A stretch of 64,000 bases of DNA from Algicola sagamiensis DSM 14643 (GCF_000374485.1 NZ_KB894493.1:310001-374000); one strand, 5' to 3'; shown: positions 1 to 9,779, numbered from the stretch's first letter. Program-made: numbers and translations. The notes: a model not told the origin generated them from the letters alone.

Positions 1-1290
1 CGTGATACCGTGATGGTCGCGATCACCACTCCCCTGGTTTAGTTTTATCCAGCGAAGTTTTGCCCAGTAAGTCAGATCTGACTCGAGGCTTTGGTTCATT
101 CCAAAAACAACGGACTGACTGTCACTGTCATATGTACTGCCTAATGCACGTCCATAGCGACGATATCCACTTTTAAATATATGGTGCTCATAGGCCACAT
201 CATATTGTGAAGCGACGGTATCCGAGGCTTCAATAAAGAACTTGGTGACCGAACTATTGAGCCAATTTGGTGTGTAATTTAAGCCATATAAAAAGAACTT
301 CTTTGAAGGTGCAAACCCAGACTCATCTTCACCTGCCAATTCAATATATGCAGAAATCGGAATTTCAAACCACGGATAACCATGAAATACGACATCCATC
401 GAAGCAAGCTGATTACCTGGTTGCTCCCCCCCATCATTGTCTTGACCTAGCAGGACCTTCGTAAATGTACTCATGTTTTGAGAGCGATCATCACCACCCC
501 ATTGTGCAATCCTGTTTAAACCGATCTCTAGTGAGGGAATGGGACGAAAACCAAACCGCATCCCCCATACAAGTGTATTTGGTACAAAGCCACTGTTCTC
601 CGCTCTCCCCAAAAAAGTCGTCAACCTCCATGAACCCACCCACCGGAGAAAACTGCTCTCAAAGGGTAAATTTTCTCGCCTAGTGATGCTCACCACAGGC
701 AATGGCCGAGCATTATTACTCAGAAGTAATGCACTATCATTCCCGGGTCCCCACCAGCGAGACATTTGGTCAACCGATAATATCCAGTTGCCTGAGTTCA
801 TCGCCAAGAAGCTTCCATCAAATGTGCGCTTATGGTTTGGGAGTTCATCCCCGTTATTCCAAGTGACTGATAAACGACCAGAGAAGTTTTCCCAAGTGTA
901 CTCGGTAAAAGCAGTCAGTGACTGTTTGACACTTTTTCTAGGGCCAAAGCCTTGAAAATGATAACCACGATCACCGGATTGGAGTAGAAATCCTTTTTGG
1001 AAATGATGTTGCTGCTCATAATGGAACCGAGATTTTAGCGTATGCATTGCAGCACGAACCACACCTGCTGGCTCTTTCAACTCTATTGAATCAAGTTGTT
1101 TTTTCACTTCCCCCCAATTAAGCGGATAAGTGTTCGTCGGCATATTGATGAGCCCACGACTGGATAGGACATCGATCGCATGTCTGAGCCTCATTTCATC
1201 AGTTTCGATAAATGGCGATGCAAAACAACTTCCTACCATCGGCCCAATAAGAACAATCGTTGTCTGTATCAACCTGAATTTCAAGAACAC
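1..1290 (-). CDS. Wzi-family capsule assembly outer-membrane protein (C-terminus outside window)
   Basis: The minus strand is open from a GTG at 1290 to the window edge, about 430 codons with no stop, so the gene is cut at its 3' end. The start follows a GGGAGA-type ribosome site. The N-terminus is a signal peptide ending near SCFAS. The mature part begins with a helical stretch (RHAIDVLSSRG, then a WGEVKKQLD segment) and continues as amphipathic strands rich in aromatic residues, including WILSVDQMSRWWGPGND, typical of Wzi/capsule-assembly barrels. Family members sit in the outer membrane and help hold or assemble surface polysaccharide. It starts 17 bp after the stop of the SLBB export gene, so the two look like one operon. 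Plus-strand ORFs here are shadows. Family call fairly firm; the polysaccharide is unknown. Confidence 0.8.
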   Translation of the reverse strand, partial: MFLKFRLIQTTIVLIGPMVGSCFASPFIETDEMRLRHAIDVLSSRGLINMPTNTYPLNWGEVKKQLDSIELKEPAGVVRAAMHTLKSRFHYEQQHHFQKGFLLQSGDRGYHFQGFGPRKSVKQSLTAFTEYTWENFSGRLSVTWNNGDELPNHKRTFDGSFLAMNSGNWILSVDQMSRWWGPGNDSALLLSNNARPLPVVSITRRENLPFESSFLRWVGSWRLTTFLGRAENSGFVPNTLVWGMRFGFRPIPSLEIGLNRIAQWGGDDRSQNMSTFTKVLLGQDNDGGEQPGNQLASMDVVFHGYPWFEIPISAYIELAGEDESGFAPSKKFFLYGLNYTPNWLNSSVTKFFIEASDTVASQYDVAYEHHIFKSGYRRYGRALGSTYDSDSQSVVFGMNQSLESDLTYWAKLRWIKLNQGSGDRDHHGIT

Positions 1291-1307
1291 GCTCCGTCTC
1301 CCTCAGC

Positions 1308-3968
1308 TTACAGATTCGAGATTGCTGCAACAGCGACCGCAGATTGATAAATAATCTGTGTCGCCTTTTGCCATAAGGTCAGGCTTGGTAAATGTCCCGC
1401 ATCGAGTGGAACAACAATGGTATCCCCAGCAGAAACTTCCAAGCGTTTACCATAGCTAAACCAATTCGACTTTTCTGGTAACACAACCAAACCATTGCGT
1501 TTAATCACGTAAATCCGTTCGCTGTCTGCCTGAGAACGTAATCCACCACTATTTTGAATGTATTCATCTACAGACCACTTCTGATGATATAAGTGAGCAG
1601 TGGAAACCTGTACTTCCCCAATCACATTCACTTCACTGGTGACAGAAGGTATATAAAGTACATCCCCATCTTCCAAAACAATATCGGGGGCTTCCTGAGC
1701 CATCAGTAAATCCAGATTGATAACGAGTCGCCCCACCGCTTCCAAATCATTTAAGCTATCCACTAGTTCCTTGATTTGACCGATCTGTAACGAAGAGTAA
1801 TCGGGTTGCATCGAGATCAATGCCAACTCTTTGCTGAGGGTATTTGCCATTTTTCGAGTATATTTTTCTTCTTTTTCAATGAGTCGTTTCCTCGTAAATA
1901 CAGCGCCATTTAATGATGCTGCGTCATTAAAACCCCCAGCTCTCAAAACGGCTTCTCTCAGTCCATCACCGGGAGAAATAGTATATACACCAGGAAACTT
2001 CACCTCTCCCTGAAGCGTCACAGAATGCTCTTTCACATAATTTGGCGTGTTGAAGATATTTAAAACATCCTTCGGCTGGAGCACTTCTTCTCGCCCCGGA
2101 GTCCCAACCTGTAGACTCACTTCCAGATATTTCCGGACAGCATTACTGTTTTCACGGGAAAAATACATTCTGTTTAAGTGACCTTTTGGAATGTAAGCCC
2201 CATCTATCAACCCACCCGCTGCTCGAAGTGCCACATCAATTGTTGCATTTTCAGTTAAGGGATAAAAACCGGGGTACTTCACAGAGCCTCTTACTTCAAA
2301 TGTTTTTAGTCGTTCCATTGGTGACGATTGAATTTCAATGAGTTTTAGAATTGGATAAATCAGCTGTTCACGGGTGTAAAATTTGGTTTTCTCAAAGAGT
2401 TCAAAACGTTGCTTAGGTTCCAAAAAGCTCATTGAAACTATATAGTTATCAACTGGCTCTACCTCTTCTTCATCTTCTTCTTTATTCTTCGATTTCTGGA
2501 TTTTCTTCTTATTCTTTTTTTGTTTCTTTTCCTTGTCTTCTGAGTGAAGATCAGCTTTAGCGTCGTCCTCCTCCAACTTTCCAAGGCCTTTCAATTCTTG
2601 TGGGATTTGCCCTTCCACTGCACTAAAGAAAATCACCTTGTCATTTGGTAAGAGTTGAGAGAGGAAAGCCTCTTTTTTTGTCAGATCAATCGCTTTTAAC
2701 CCAATATGTCTTAAGCCATTTTTTTCATTAATAACGACAACATACTGTTCGTCGGTTGTTGAAAGTAATGAGACCTCTTTAAGAAGCTCTTGAAAGGTGA
2801 GATTGGGGCGCCATTGATAAAACCCAGGGTTCTGGACATGGCCGAACACCCAAACTGACTGTTTGATGATATTGGATTTTTCTGAAGCAACCACATAATC
2901 ACCGGACTGAACAGCAAAGCGTGGTGAATCTTTCAACTGGATTTGAAAACTCTCCTGCGCACCATTTTCTAAATAGCGGCTGATAAATAAGTTCGCCCCT
3001 TGATTGTTTTGGCTAGAGCCGCCAGCCAATTGGATCAACTCACTGAGGTGTGTTTCTTCATTGACTTCATAAATGGCTGGCCGCTTAAATGCGCCATCGA
3101 GGATCACCTGACGCTTAGCGACTGGGATATGGATCACATCGCCTGGCTCCAGACGAATGTCATTTTTAACGACACCATTGAGCAAGAAGTCGTAAAAGTC
3201 ATATCTTGCGACAACCTTTCCATGTCTTTTGACGGTGATTTTGCGCAGTGACCCAACCTTAGTCGGCCCACCACTGGAGAATAAAGCGTGGGTGACCGTC
3301 GACAATGAACTGAGCTCATAAGTCCCAGGTCGCTTTACTTCACCCACCACATAAACTTGGACACTGCGCCGTTCCAAGAGAGACACATAAGCCTTCTCAC
3401 CTAAGTGTTGCTTTTCGTAAAATGAAGAAATCAAAGCCTTCGCGTCTTTAAATGACATGCCACTGACCGATATCGGCTTCAAATTAGGGATTGCGATACT
3501 GCCGCTCCCACTGACAATTAGCTCAAACTCATCTGCATCTTTTCCATAAACATACAGCTGAAACACATCCCCTGGACCCACAATATAATCATCTGGTACG
3601 GGGATATTTTCAGGAATCTGAAAGGACGGCTTCCCTTGCCCATTGAAAATGCTATAACCAAAAGGCAAAAGCTCCTTTTTTGCATCTTGCTTGTGTAGCT
3701 GATCATCCTCGAGCTGATCTTCATTTAAAAACTTCGGGTCCATCGGAGAAGGCTTTAACTTCTTTTGGAAGCGCTGACCAATTGATCCGCTTTTTTCCGA
3801 ATAGCCCATTTGCTTCATTAACTCTTGTTGTTGCTGTTTAGAAAGAGAGCGAAATTTTTGCAACTGTGCAGGTGTGGGAGAAGATGCGGTAAGATTGGGA
3901 GAAAAAGTGAATAACAAGGAAAACACGACTGAAAACAGACAAAAGAGTTTTACCCCATGGCAGTTCAT
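1308..3968 (-). CDS. Polysaccharide export protein with multiple SLBB domains (Wza-like)
   Basis: About 886 residues. I place the start at the ATG at 3968, six bases after an AGGGG site, rather than the upstream TTG. A signal peptide (KLFCLFSVVFSLLF) is followed by a Gln/Lys-rich linker. A polysaccharide-export domain begins at about residue 127 with YIVGPGDVFQLYVYG, and repeated SLBB-like units follow, recognisable by VQVYVVGEVKRPGTYEL, VILDGAFKRPAIYEV, WVFGHVQNPGFY, FEVRGSVKYPGFY and VTLQGEVKFPGVYTI. A highly charged Lys/Glu segment lies near residues 465-510. There is no lipobox cysteine, unlike Wza. It is much longer than classic Wza (about 380 residues) and resembles the large SLBB proteins of EPS export loci. 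It probably forms the periplasmic/outer-membrane export channel and is followed by the Wzi-like gene. Confidence 0.85.
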   Translation of the reverse strand: MNCHGVKLFCLFSVVFSLLFTFSPNLTASSPTPAQLQKFRSLSKQQQQELMKQMGYSEKSGSIGQRFQKKLKPSPMDPKFLNEDQLEDDQLHKQDAKKELLPFGYSIFNGQGKPSFQIPENIPVPDDYIVGPGDVFQLYVYGKDADEFELIVSGSGSIAIPNLKPISVSGMSFKDAKALISSFYEKQHLGEKAYVSLLERRSVQVYVVGEVKRPGTYELSSLSTVTHALFSSGGPTKVGSLRKITVKRHGKVVARYDFYDFLLNGVVKNDIRLEPGDVIHIPVAKRQVILDGAFKRPAIYEVNEETHLSELIQLAGGSSQNNQGANLFISRYLENGAQESFQIQLKDSPRFAVQSGDYVVASEKSNIIKQSVWVFGHVQNPGFYQWRPNLTFQELLKEVSLLSTTDEQYVVVINEKNGLRHIGLKAIDLTKKEAFLSQLLPNDKVIFFSAVEGQIPQELKGLGKLEEDDAKADLHSEDKEKKQKKNKKKIQKSKNKEEDEEEVEPVDNYIVSMSFLEPKQRFELFEKTKFYTREQLIYPILKLIEIQSSPMERLKTFEVRGSVKYPGFYPLTENATIDVALRAAGGLIDGAYIPKGHLNRMYFSRENSNAVRKYLEVSLQVGTPGREEVLQPKDVLNIFNTPNYVKEHSVTLQGEVKFPGVYTISPGDGLREAVLRAGGFNDAASLNGAVFTRKRLIEKEEKYTRKMANTLSKELALISMQPDYSSLQIGQIKELVDSLNDLEAVGRLVINLDLLMAQEAPDIVLEDGDVLYIPSVTSEVNVIGEVQVSTAHLYHQKWSVDEYIQNSGGLRSQADSERIYVIKRNGLVVLPEKSNWFSYGKRLEVSAGDTIVVPLDAGHLPSLTLWQKATQIIYQSAVAVAAISNL

Positions 3969-4185
3969 AAACAACCCCTATTCAAAGAATTGAAATACTT
4001 TTTTTCTTAAAAAGAAAGCAACTGCCAAACGTACTTTCTTCTCTTTATTCATTAGCGACGAAAAATAATAATATCCATAAAACAGCTAAACTCAAAGATT
4101 AATTTTTTGATAAAGAAATAAAGATAACCGCAACCTTTAAAAGGCTGCGACATAAATATTGTCATATGGTGTCATTTTTCAAGAA

Positions 4186-4488
4186 TTAACCGAGACGAAT
4201 AGTAGAGATAGAGAAAGCCATTGAAATCGAAATAAACATAAAAGTAATTCTAGAATATCGTTTTATTTTTATATACTTATCAAAGCTATAGCTTGTTGTA
4301 AAATCGACTGACTTACTCCCCAATATGGAAATAGCATCATTTTGAATAACAGACAATAATTGCATCGTGCTTCCTTGATAATTGATTTCCTTTTTTAGCT
4401 CATGGCTATGTGTCAACCCTAATGCAACATACGCCAAAACAAAAACTACCTTAAAAATCATTAAACCCCATAAAATTACATCAACCAA
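4186..4488 (-). CDS. Small putative membrane protein, unknown function
   Basis: A 100-residue ORF starting with TTG. An AAAGGAG ribosome site lies about five bases upstream of that TTG, which is the main support for it being real. It has a hydrophobic N-terminal helix (VILWGLMIFKVVFVLAYVAL), a polar middle of about 45 residues, and a second hydrophobic helix near the C-terminus (ITFMFISISMAFSI), so two membrane passes are likely. It lies upstream of, and on the same strand as, the polysaccharide export genes, separated by about 210 bp of AT-rich sequence. I do not recognise the family. It could be a small accessory of the surface polysaccharide locus or a chance ORF. Confidence 0.45.
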   Translation of the reverse strand: MVDVILWGLMIFKVVFVLAYVALGLTHSHELKKEINYQGSTMQLLSVIQNDAISILGSKSVDFTTSYSFDKYIKIKRYSRITFMFISISMAFSISTIRLG

Positions 4489-4887
4489 AACTTCTCCTTT
4501 ACTTCCTCATTCAGGTTTAATCTGTATGAATACAGGCAGCTATCCACACTAACCTGGCACTACCAGCTCAAATATCAGTCAACCCATTTTCAAAATATAC
4601 CAGCCTTCTTTCGGTAGAAGGAAGTATACATATTTTTTTCGAAGATCCTATTGCTTGAATCTTGCAGAAATACGATATGAATTTGTTTGCTATTCCCAAA
4701 GGGCATGCAAAACCTTTCTAAATAAAGATCTATACAAACGTAGCTTAAGCATATATACGAAAAACTACTGCTAAAAATGGGGGGATTACAATACCGCTAG
4801 TACACACTTTCTGTCACTTGTTCGACATCAAGCAGCTATTTTGATCTCTTGTTATAGAAAATAAAGACACGCCACACATAAAATGTC
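4489..4887. other. Intergenic stretch, no gene recognised
   Basis: About 400 AT-rich bases between the small membrane-protein gene and the hairpin that follows the subtilase gene. I see no ORF with a ribosome site, no RNA gene and no repeat. It presumably holds the promoter of the leftward polysaccharide genes. Confidence 0.4.
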
Positions 4888-4909
4888 GAGCCTGCTATCA
4901 AGCAGGCTC
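4888..4909 (-). terminator. Hairpin downstream of the subtilase gene
   Basis: Perfect 8-bp inverted repeat GAGCCTGC / GCAGGCTC around a 6-base loop, 37 bases past the subtilase stop. On the minus strand it is followed by GACATTTTATG, a poor T-tract, so termination may be inefficient. Confidence 0.55.
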
Positions 4910-4945
4910 TGGGTCTAAGTCGTGAAAAATAATCGTTAATGATGA

Positions 4946-6823
4946 TTATTCGTATGTCCAGCTGACAGTGAGTCCTTCAAATGCCGCATAGCCACGGACA
5001 CCGATGTACCATTTGCCAGCATCTGGGTTGCTAAAGGAGCACTGCTCTGCATTGCCCCATTTATATGGGCGGCAATCGTATTCGCCAGTGGTGGGTTCTG
5101 CGCCTTTTCTAACATAGAGGTCCGCGTCGCCTGTACCGTCTTTTGTTTCAATATTGAATGAGGTTGCCCCAGCTGGGATCGTGACTTCATAGCGAACCCA
5201 TCCATCCTTGGCACCAGAGACATCCGTATGGGTTTCTCCACCCCGGTCATCACCATCCGCATCGTGCTTACCGACTAAAGTCACACTCTTATAATCGCGA
5301 TAACCACGTAACATCACATACCAGTCTCCTGATTGTGGATCCGTGAAGTTACAGGTCTCGTCGTTGCCTTTTTGGAATGGACGGCAATCGTAGTCCATGA
5401 GTGTGGGTTTGCTCCCGCGTTTCACATAGAGATCAACGTCCCCTTCCCCACCTGCGGTCTCGAAGCTGAGTGACGTTGCGCCTGCTGGAACTGCCATTTT
5501 CCAATACCGCATACTGTCATAATCACCCGCTAAATCACGGACTGGCTTGCCGTTTTTCAAGATATCGTCATCATTTGGTGGCTCGCCGCAGTCTGTGGTA
5601 GCACTTAAGTGGTCATAGGCGGATTTCGCTTGAACAATCCCCCAGCCGTATTTGTTGTCACGGCCAGCGTCACCTTTATCCTTGGCTGTGGTGTTAAGCG
5701 CTTGGCGAATATCGCCGACCGAGCACTCAGAAAAGTTTGACCAAACCAGTGCAGCAACTCCTGAGACATGTGGCGTTGCCATGGATGTACCGCTCCAAGC
5801 CGCATAACGATTATTTGGCAATGTAGATTTTACACTAACACCCGGGGCTGCAATTTCAACTTGATTGTTATATTGCGAAAAGCTAGCGACTTTTTCTGAG
5901 CTATCCACCGCAGCCACGGACATGACCGCGTCGTAGGATGCTGGGTAGGATTTATTGCTATTTCCACTGTTGCCTGCTGCCGCAATCGACAAGATACCTG
6001 CATCAAGCGCTTGTTGGAATGCGCCCCCTTCTGCCTGACTTGATCCACTACCACCAAGACTCATGCTGATCACATCCGACCCTGCTGCTTTACATTGGTC
6101 AATGGCTGCAATTAGGTTTGAGCCATATGCCCAGCGGCCATCATCATCAAACACTTTCACAATGTGCAGACCAACAGTGCCACTGGGGTTAACACCAACG
6201 ACACCTTTATTGTTATTCCCAACCGCTGCGATTGTTCCAGCAACATGCGTTCCATGACCATGTCCATCGTTGAACCAATCGCCTGTATCATGACTACCGT
6301 ATCCATCATCACCGGTTATGCCACTGTTCATCAAATCTTCGTGTTCCAGATCATAACCCGTATCCATGATGCACACTTTTTTATTACTTGCGTTCGCATC
6401 ACTCACCTCAGGTGCTTGAACCATCGTGATCCCATAGGGTGTTTCTTCCGCTAATAAGTAACGTTTTGGATCGACTTCAATCAGCTTAATTTGTGCATTC
6501 TTTGATAAAGACTGGATTTCAGTTGGCTTCATGGATATCGCTGCACCACCAATACTGGGAAGGATCAGTTCTACTTGACCTTGAACTGATTGTGCAAATG
6601 CTTCAATGGCCATAGGTGAAAGCTGCCCCTGAGACATCACTTGTAACTCACCTTGCGCTAAAGCAACTTTAGGCTCAGCAAATTGAACTATATAACGTTG
6701 CAGGTCTGATTTTTCTGCTTTTGTTTGATAATGTAAAAGCTCAATTGCAGCTGAAACACTGAGAGATATAAAAGAAAGGGTAGAAACACAACCGAATGTT
6801 GTTAAAGAAACCGTTTTCATCAT
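4946..6823 (-). CDS. Secreted subtilisin-like serine protease (S8) with two C-terminal PPC domains
   Basis: Start chosen at the ATG at 6823 because AAAGGAAATTA precedes it; an upstream in-frame start lacks a site. About 625 residues. Signal peptide (residues 1-26), I9-like propeptide (IVQFAEPK... to IKLIEVDPK), then the S8 catalytic domain. The triad is visible as Asp154 (IMDTGYD), His193 (GHGTHVAGT) and Ser347 (GTSMATPHVSG), with the oxyanion Asn in AAAGNSGN. Two bacterial pre-peptidase C-terminal (PPC) domains follow at about 440-520 and 540-625, each with the GDVDLYV/GDADLYV signature and a paired-cysteine YDCRP...C motif. PPC domains are usually removed after secretion through the general or type II pathway. 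This is an extracellular protease, probably for degrading environmental protein. It stands alone, with its own hairpin downstream. Confidence 0.95.
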   Translation of the reverse strand: MMKTVSLTTFGCVSTLSFISLSVSAAIELLHYQTKAEKSDLQRYIVQFAEPKVALAQGELQVMSQGQLSPMAIEAFAQSVQGQVELILPSIGGAAISMKPTEIQSLSKNAQIKLIEVDPKRYLLAEETPYGITMVQAPEVSDANASNKKVCIMDTGYDLEHEDLMNSGITGDDGYGSHDTGDWFNDGHGHGTHVAGTIAAVGNNNKGVVGVNPSGTVGLHIVKVFDDDGRWAYGSNLIAAIDQCKAAGSDVISMSLGGSGSSQAEGGAFQQALDAGILSIAAAGNSGNSNKSYPASYDAVMSVAAVDSSEKVASFSQYNNQVEIAAPGVSVKSTLPNNRYAAWSGTSMATPHVSGVAALVWSNFSECSVGDIRQALNTTAKDKGDAGRDNKYGWGIVQAKSAYDHLSATTDCGEPPNDDDILKNGKPVRDLAGDYDSMRYWKMAVPAGATSLSFETAGGEGDVDLYVKRGSKPTLMDYDCRPFQKGNDETCNFTDPQSGDWYVMLRGYRDYKSVTLVGKHDADGDDRGGETHTDVSGAKDGWVRYEVTIPAGATSFNIETKDGTGDADLYVRKGAEPTTGEYDCRPYKWGNAEQCSFSNPDAGKWYIGVRGYAAFEGLTVSWTYE

Positions 6824-7221
6824 TAATTTCCTTTTGCTAATCAAAATTCTCACCATTATTTATGAGTGAGTGGTTTTAGGTTTAGGCAATTAACAATATT
6901 TTTTCAAATACACTCATCTCAAATTAACAATTCTGTCTTTTTTTCTATTCACTATGTTTTTTTATTTTTCATTATGAAAACAAAGAAAATTAAGACGAAA
7001 TAGCAACCAAAAACTGTTTTTTACATGATAATGAAAAGTTAATTTTTATTGTCGAAAATCCATGCACTTAAATAGGAAAATAGAACCATTTAGAATTTTA
7101 TTGTCGATGTTTGGTGGGATTGACCAGGCTGCTATCTTGCACTATACCTAGATTGAACAAATATTTTCCGCTTATATTTCAATAAGAAAGATCATATAAA
7201 ATTCTAAGAATACGATAGAAT
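6824..7221. other. Divergent intergenic region, promoters only
   Basis: About 400 very AT-rich bases between the leftward subtilase gene and the rightward MbnP gene. No ORF or RNA recognised. It must contain both promoters; I cannot place them with confidence. Confidence 0.4.
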
Positions 7222-8007
7222 ATGCACCTATTTTATTACACATTGATTTTTGTTATCAGTGTTTTTTTTCTAACCGGGTGTCTTCAGCAGGATGAAGAGT
7301 ACCATATCAAGACACAAGTACATCTCGCTGATTTTTGTCGTAACAGTCAATTTCACCTGACTGATCTTCGGCTTTTTATTCATCAAGTAGCCCTTCAGGA
7401 CTTTTCTGGAAAATGGCATGATTTGCAATTCAATCCAGAGGTCACTCATCAAAATCGTGCCGTTGCATTACTCGACTTTCGCCAAGCAATGACCTCTTGT
7501 GAGCAACAATCCGAGAATACACCTGCGATCATAGGCTCCCTGCCGAAAAACAATTACCAGTCAATTCGATTTAACCTTGGCGTCCCTTTTCAAGAAAATC
7601 ATGCGGATCCATTGCTGGCGACAGCACCACTCGATGATACCAGCATGCACTGGCACTGGAATGGTGGTTATAAGTTTATGCGGTTAGAGTTAAAATCAAA
7701 TCAAAAATCTTATCGATTTCATCTAGGTAGTCTTGGCTGTGAAGGAGAAATCGGCCAAATCAACCATTGTCGCGTCCCCAATCGGATCCAAGTTCAGCTT
7801 GATCAGTTTTCACCAAAAAACGATGTTTTAACAATTGATATTGCACATTTACTCAAGCAGACACTATCGATTGCGCCCCCTCAACGAACTTGTGCCGAAG
7901 ATATGGAGCCGCGCTGGTGCCAAACGACGCTGTCTTGGTTAAAGGCATTGTCCTGGTTAAAAACAAAAACACCCGTTCACCCTGCACTTCAATCAACCAA
8001 AATATAG
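7222..8007 (+). CDS. MbnP-like copper-binding lipoprotein (metallo-mystery pair four-Cys protein)
   Basis: 261 residues. A lipoprotein signal ends at FLTGC (Cys20), so the product is lipid-anchored. The family signature is clear: four conserved cysteines at 39, 93, 173 and 183, the diagnostic HWHWNGGYKFMRLEL segment at 143-157, and LGSLGCEG at the third cysteine. Two extra cysteines (224, 233) lie near the C-terminus. In characterised MbnP proteins a tryptophan is oxidised to kynurenine by the partner MbnH, and this enables copper binding. The MbnH-like gene follows after 7 bp, so the two form the usual pair. There is no methanobactin operon nearby. The ribosome site is weak. Role by inference: periplasmic copper handling. 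Confidence 0.85.
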   Translation: MHLFYYTLIFVISVFFLTGCLQQDEEYHIKTQVHLADFCRNSQFHLTDLRLFIHQVALQDFSGKWHDLQFNPEVTHQNRAVALLDFRQAMTSCEQQSENTPAIIGSLPKNNYQSIRFNLGVPFQENHADPLLATAPLDDTSMHWHWNGGYKFMRLELKSNQKSYRFHLGSLGCEGEIGQINHCRVPNRIQVQLDQFSPKNDVLTIDIAHLLKQTLSIAPPQRTCAEDMEPRWCQTTLSWLKALSWLKTKTPVHPALQSTKI

Positions 8008-8014
8008 GCTTTCT

Positions 8015-9178
8015 ATGCGTTTCATTACGATCCTCTTGGCTTTCATGTCCAGTCTTTTTGTTGGTGGGATTGCAGCCTATCATGTTTGGCAACATCAGAG
8101 TTTTACCTGGGATTTACCAAAAGAAATCCCGCCACCACCTGTTCCTGAAGATAACCCAATGCATCCAGCGAAAGTCAACTTGGGCCGATTTTTATTTTAC
8201 GACACACGCTTGTCTCAAAATCAGCAGATCTCCTGTGCAACCTGTCATATTCAAAAATTGGCATTTAGTGAACCACGAACATTAAGCCAGGGTCTACATG
8301 GTAATCTCACTCCTCGAAATGCGATGTCTTTAACCAATGTTGCTTACAACCCAAATTTTACCTGGGCGAACCCACTACTCACACAACTTGAACATCAAAT
8401 GCTGATCCCTTTATTCGGCGAAGAACCACCTGAGATGGGTATGGCTGGTCAGGAAAAGGAGCTTGTGGAACGATTGCAACAGGTACCTATCTATCAATCT
8501 TATTTCTCAAAAGCATTCCCGAATGAAGATAACCCAATATCAATCAATAATATGATCAAAGCGATTAGTAGTTTTCAGCGCACCTTGTTGTCATTTAATT
8601 CCCCATATGATCAATATCTTCAAGGGGAGCATCAAGCCATTTCTGATAGTGCGAAACGCGGGATGAAACTGTTTTTTTCTGAAAAAACTGAATGTTTTCA
8701 TTGCCACGGTGGGTTTAATTTTTCGGACAGTAGTGTCCATGCGAACTCGCGTACTGTTCCTTCTGAGTTTCACAACAACGGCCTATATAACCTCGATGGA
8801 AAAGGCAGCTACCCAAAAGACAACCGTGGCTTATATACATTTACGTTGAACGCATCCGATATGGGAAAATTCAGGGCGCCAACGCTGCGCAATATACGTG
8901 TCACAGCCCCTTACATGCATGATGGTTCAATCGCGACTTTGGAAGATGTACTTGAGCATTATGTGGATGGTGGCAGAACCATTCTTGAAGGACCAAATAA
9001 AGGCTTTGGCTCAGCAAACCCTTATAAAAGTGAGTTTGTGGTGGGGCTTATTCTGACTGATGAACAAAAGTCAGATTTATTGGCATTTTTAGATAGTTTA
9101 ACGGACGAAGACTTCCTCACCAATGAGCAATTTACCAATCCTTGGCCATTGCTGCAGGAAGAAAGTGCTTCACATTAA
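8015..9178 (+). CDS. MbnH-like di-haem enzyme of the CcpA/MauG superfamily
   Basis: 387 residues. An N-terminal membrane anchor or signal (residues 1-22) is followed by two c-type haem motifs, CATCH at 74-78 and CFHCH at 227-231, as in bacterial di-haem peroxidases, MauG and MbnH. LGRFLFYDTRLS and APTLRNI...APYMHDGS are typical of the superfamily. It lies 7 bp after the MbnP-like gene, which points to MbnH, the enzyme that converts a tryptophan of MbnP to kynurenine, rather than a stand-alone cytochrome c peroxidase. It acts in the periplasm and needs cytochrome c maturation. Its stop nearly touches the convergent dps stop, three bases apart. Confidence 0.88.
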   Translation: MRFITILLAFMSSLFVGGIAAYHVWQHQSFTWDLPKEIPPPPVPEDNPMHPAKVNLGRFLFYDTRLSQNQQISCATCHIQKLAFSEPRTLSQGLHGNLTPRNAMSLTNVAYNPNFTWANPLLTQLEHQMLIPLFGEEPPEMGMAGQEKELVERLQQVPIYQSYFSKAFPNEDNPISINNMIKAISSFQRTLLSFNSPYDQYLQGEHQAISDSAKRGMKLFFSEKTECFHCHGGFNFSDSSVHANSRTVPSEFHNNGLYNLDGKGSYPKDNRGLYTFTLNASDMGKFRAPTLRNIRVTAPYMHDGSIATLEDVLEHYVDGGRTILEGPNKGFGSANPYKSEFVVGLILTDEQKSDLLAFLDSLTDEDFLTNEQFTNPWPLLQEESASH

Positions 9179-9181
9179 TCT

Positions 9182-9658
9182 TTAGTGCCCAAGGTAAGCG
9201 TTGAGCATCCAAATCGACTTTTCTTGCTCTTTGATGTAATCACTCATCAAAGATGCTGTTCCTTCATCGGAAAGCTCAGCTGCATCATCCAAGATCTCAC
9301 GTTGCATACGTAATAAAATTTGGAAGCTCTTGAGGAGCGAGCTCACACATTCAGCGCCATTAGTCAGGTTTTCCGACTCTTCAATCGTGCTGTCTTTAAT
9401 GTAATCTGAGTAAGCATGGACTGGCACAGAGCCTAGTGTTAATACACGTTCTGCAATTTCATCGACTTTCATTAACAAGTCATTGTAAGTTTCTTCGAAC
9501 TTTGCATGCAACTCGAAGAATGATTCACCACGAATATTCCAATGAAAACCACGAACATTCATATACAAAATTTGATAGTTTGCCAGAAGCTCATTGAGTT
9601 TTTCTGCAAGATTATCTGAGCCTTCTTTTTCTAAACCGATTTGACTTAAAGCTTCCAT
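9182..9658 (-). CDS. dps: Dps, DNA-binding ferritin-like protein of starved cells
   Basis: 158 residues, the usual Dps length. The ferroxidase region is visible: NVRGFHWNIRGESFFELHAKFEE followed by YNDLLMKVDEIAERVLTLG, giving the conserved His, Asp and Glu ligands shared between subunits. Dps forms a dodecamer that stores iron, uses hydrogen peroxide as oxidant and protects DNA. A strong AGGGGA ribosome site precedes the ATG. It is monocistronic, convergent with the MbnH-like gene, and has about 140 bp of promoter region before the next gene. OxyR or stationary-phase control is usual for the family; I could not identify an operator. Confidence 0.95.
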   Translation of the reverse strand: MEALSQIGLEKEGSDNLAEKLNELLANYQILYMNVRGFHWNIRGESFFELHAKFEETYNDLLMKVDEIAERVLTLGSVPVHAYSDYIKDSTIEESENLTNGAECVSSLLKSFQILLRMQREILDDAAELSDEGTASLMSDYIKEQEKSIWMLNAYLGH

Positions 9659-9748
9659 TGTTTCCCCTTTATAAATCTAAATTTGTTTGCATTTCAAAAC
9701 TTAGGCTAAAAACTTAAGATAAGAATAGACGTTTCTTTGCAATATCAA

Positions 9749-9779
9749 AAGCGATTAACCTCTATCAAGTTAATCGCTT
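9749..9779 (-). terminator. Inverted repeat after the thioredoxin-NHL gene
   Basis: Perfect 11-bp inverted repeat AAGCGATTAAC / GTTAATCGCTT with a 9-base loop, 23 bases past the stop of the leftward thioredoxin-NHL gene and followed on that strand by TTTTGAT. It is AT-rich, so a weak terminator. It also lies in the dps upstream region and could act there as an operator. Confidence 0.4.

Noticed and set aside
267-955. Plus-strand ORFs at 267-464, 465-683 and 539-955
   Set aside because: They lie opposite the open Wzi-like frame, have no ribosome sites and show no domain sense.
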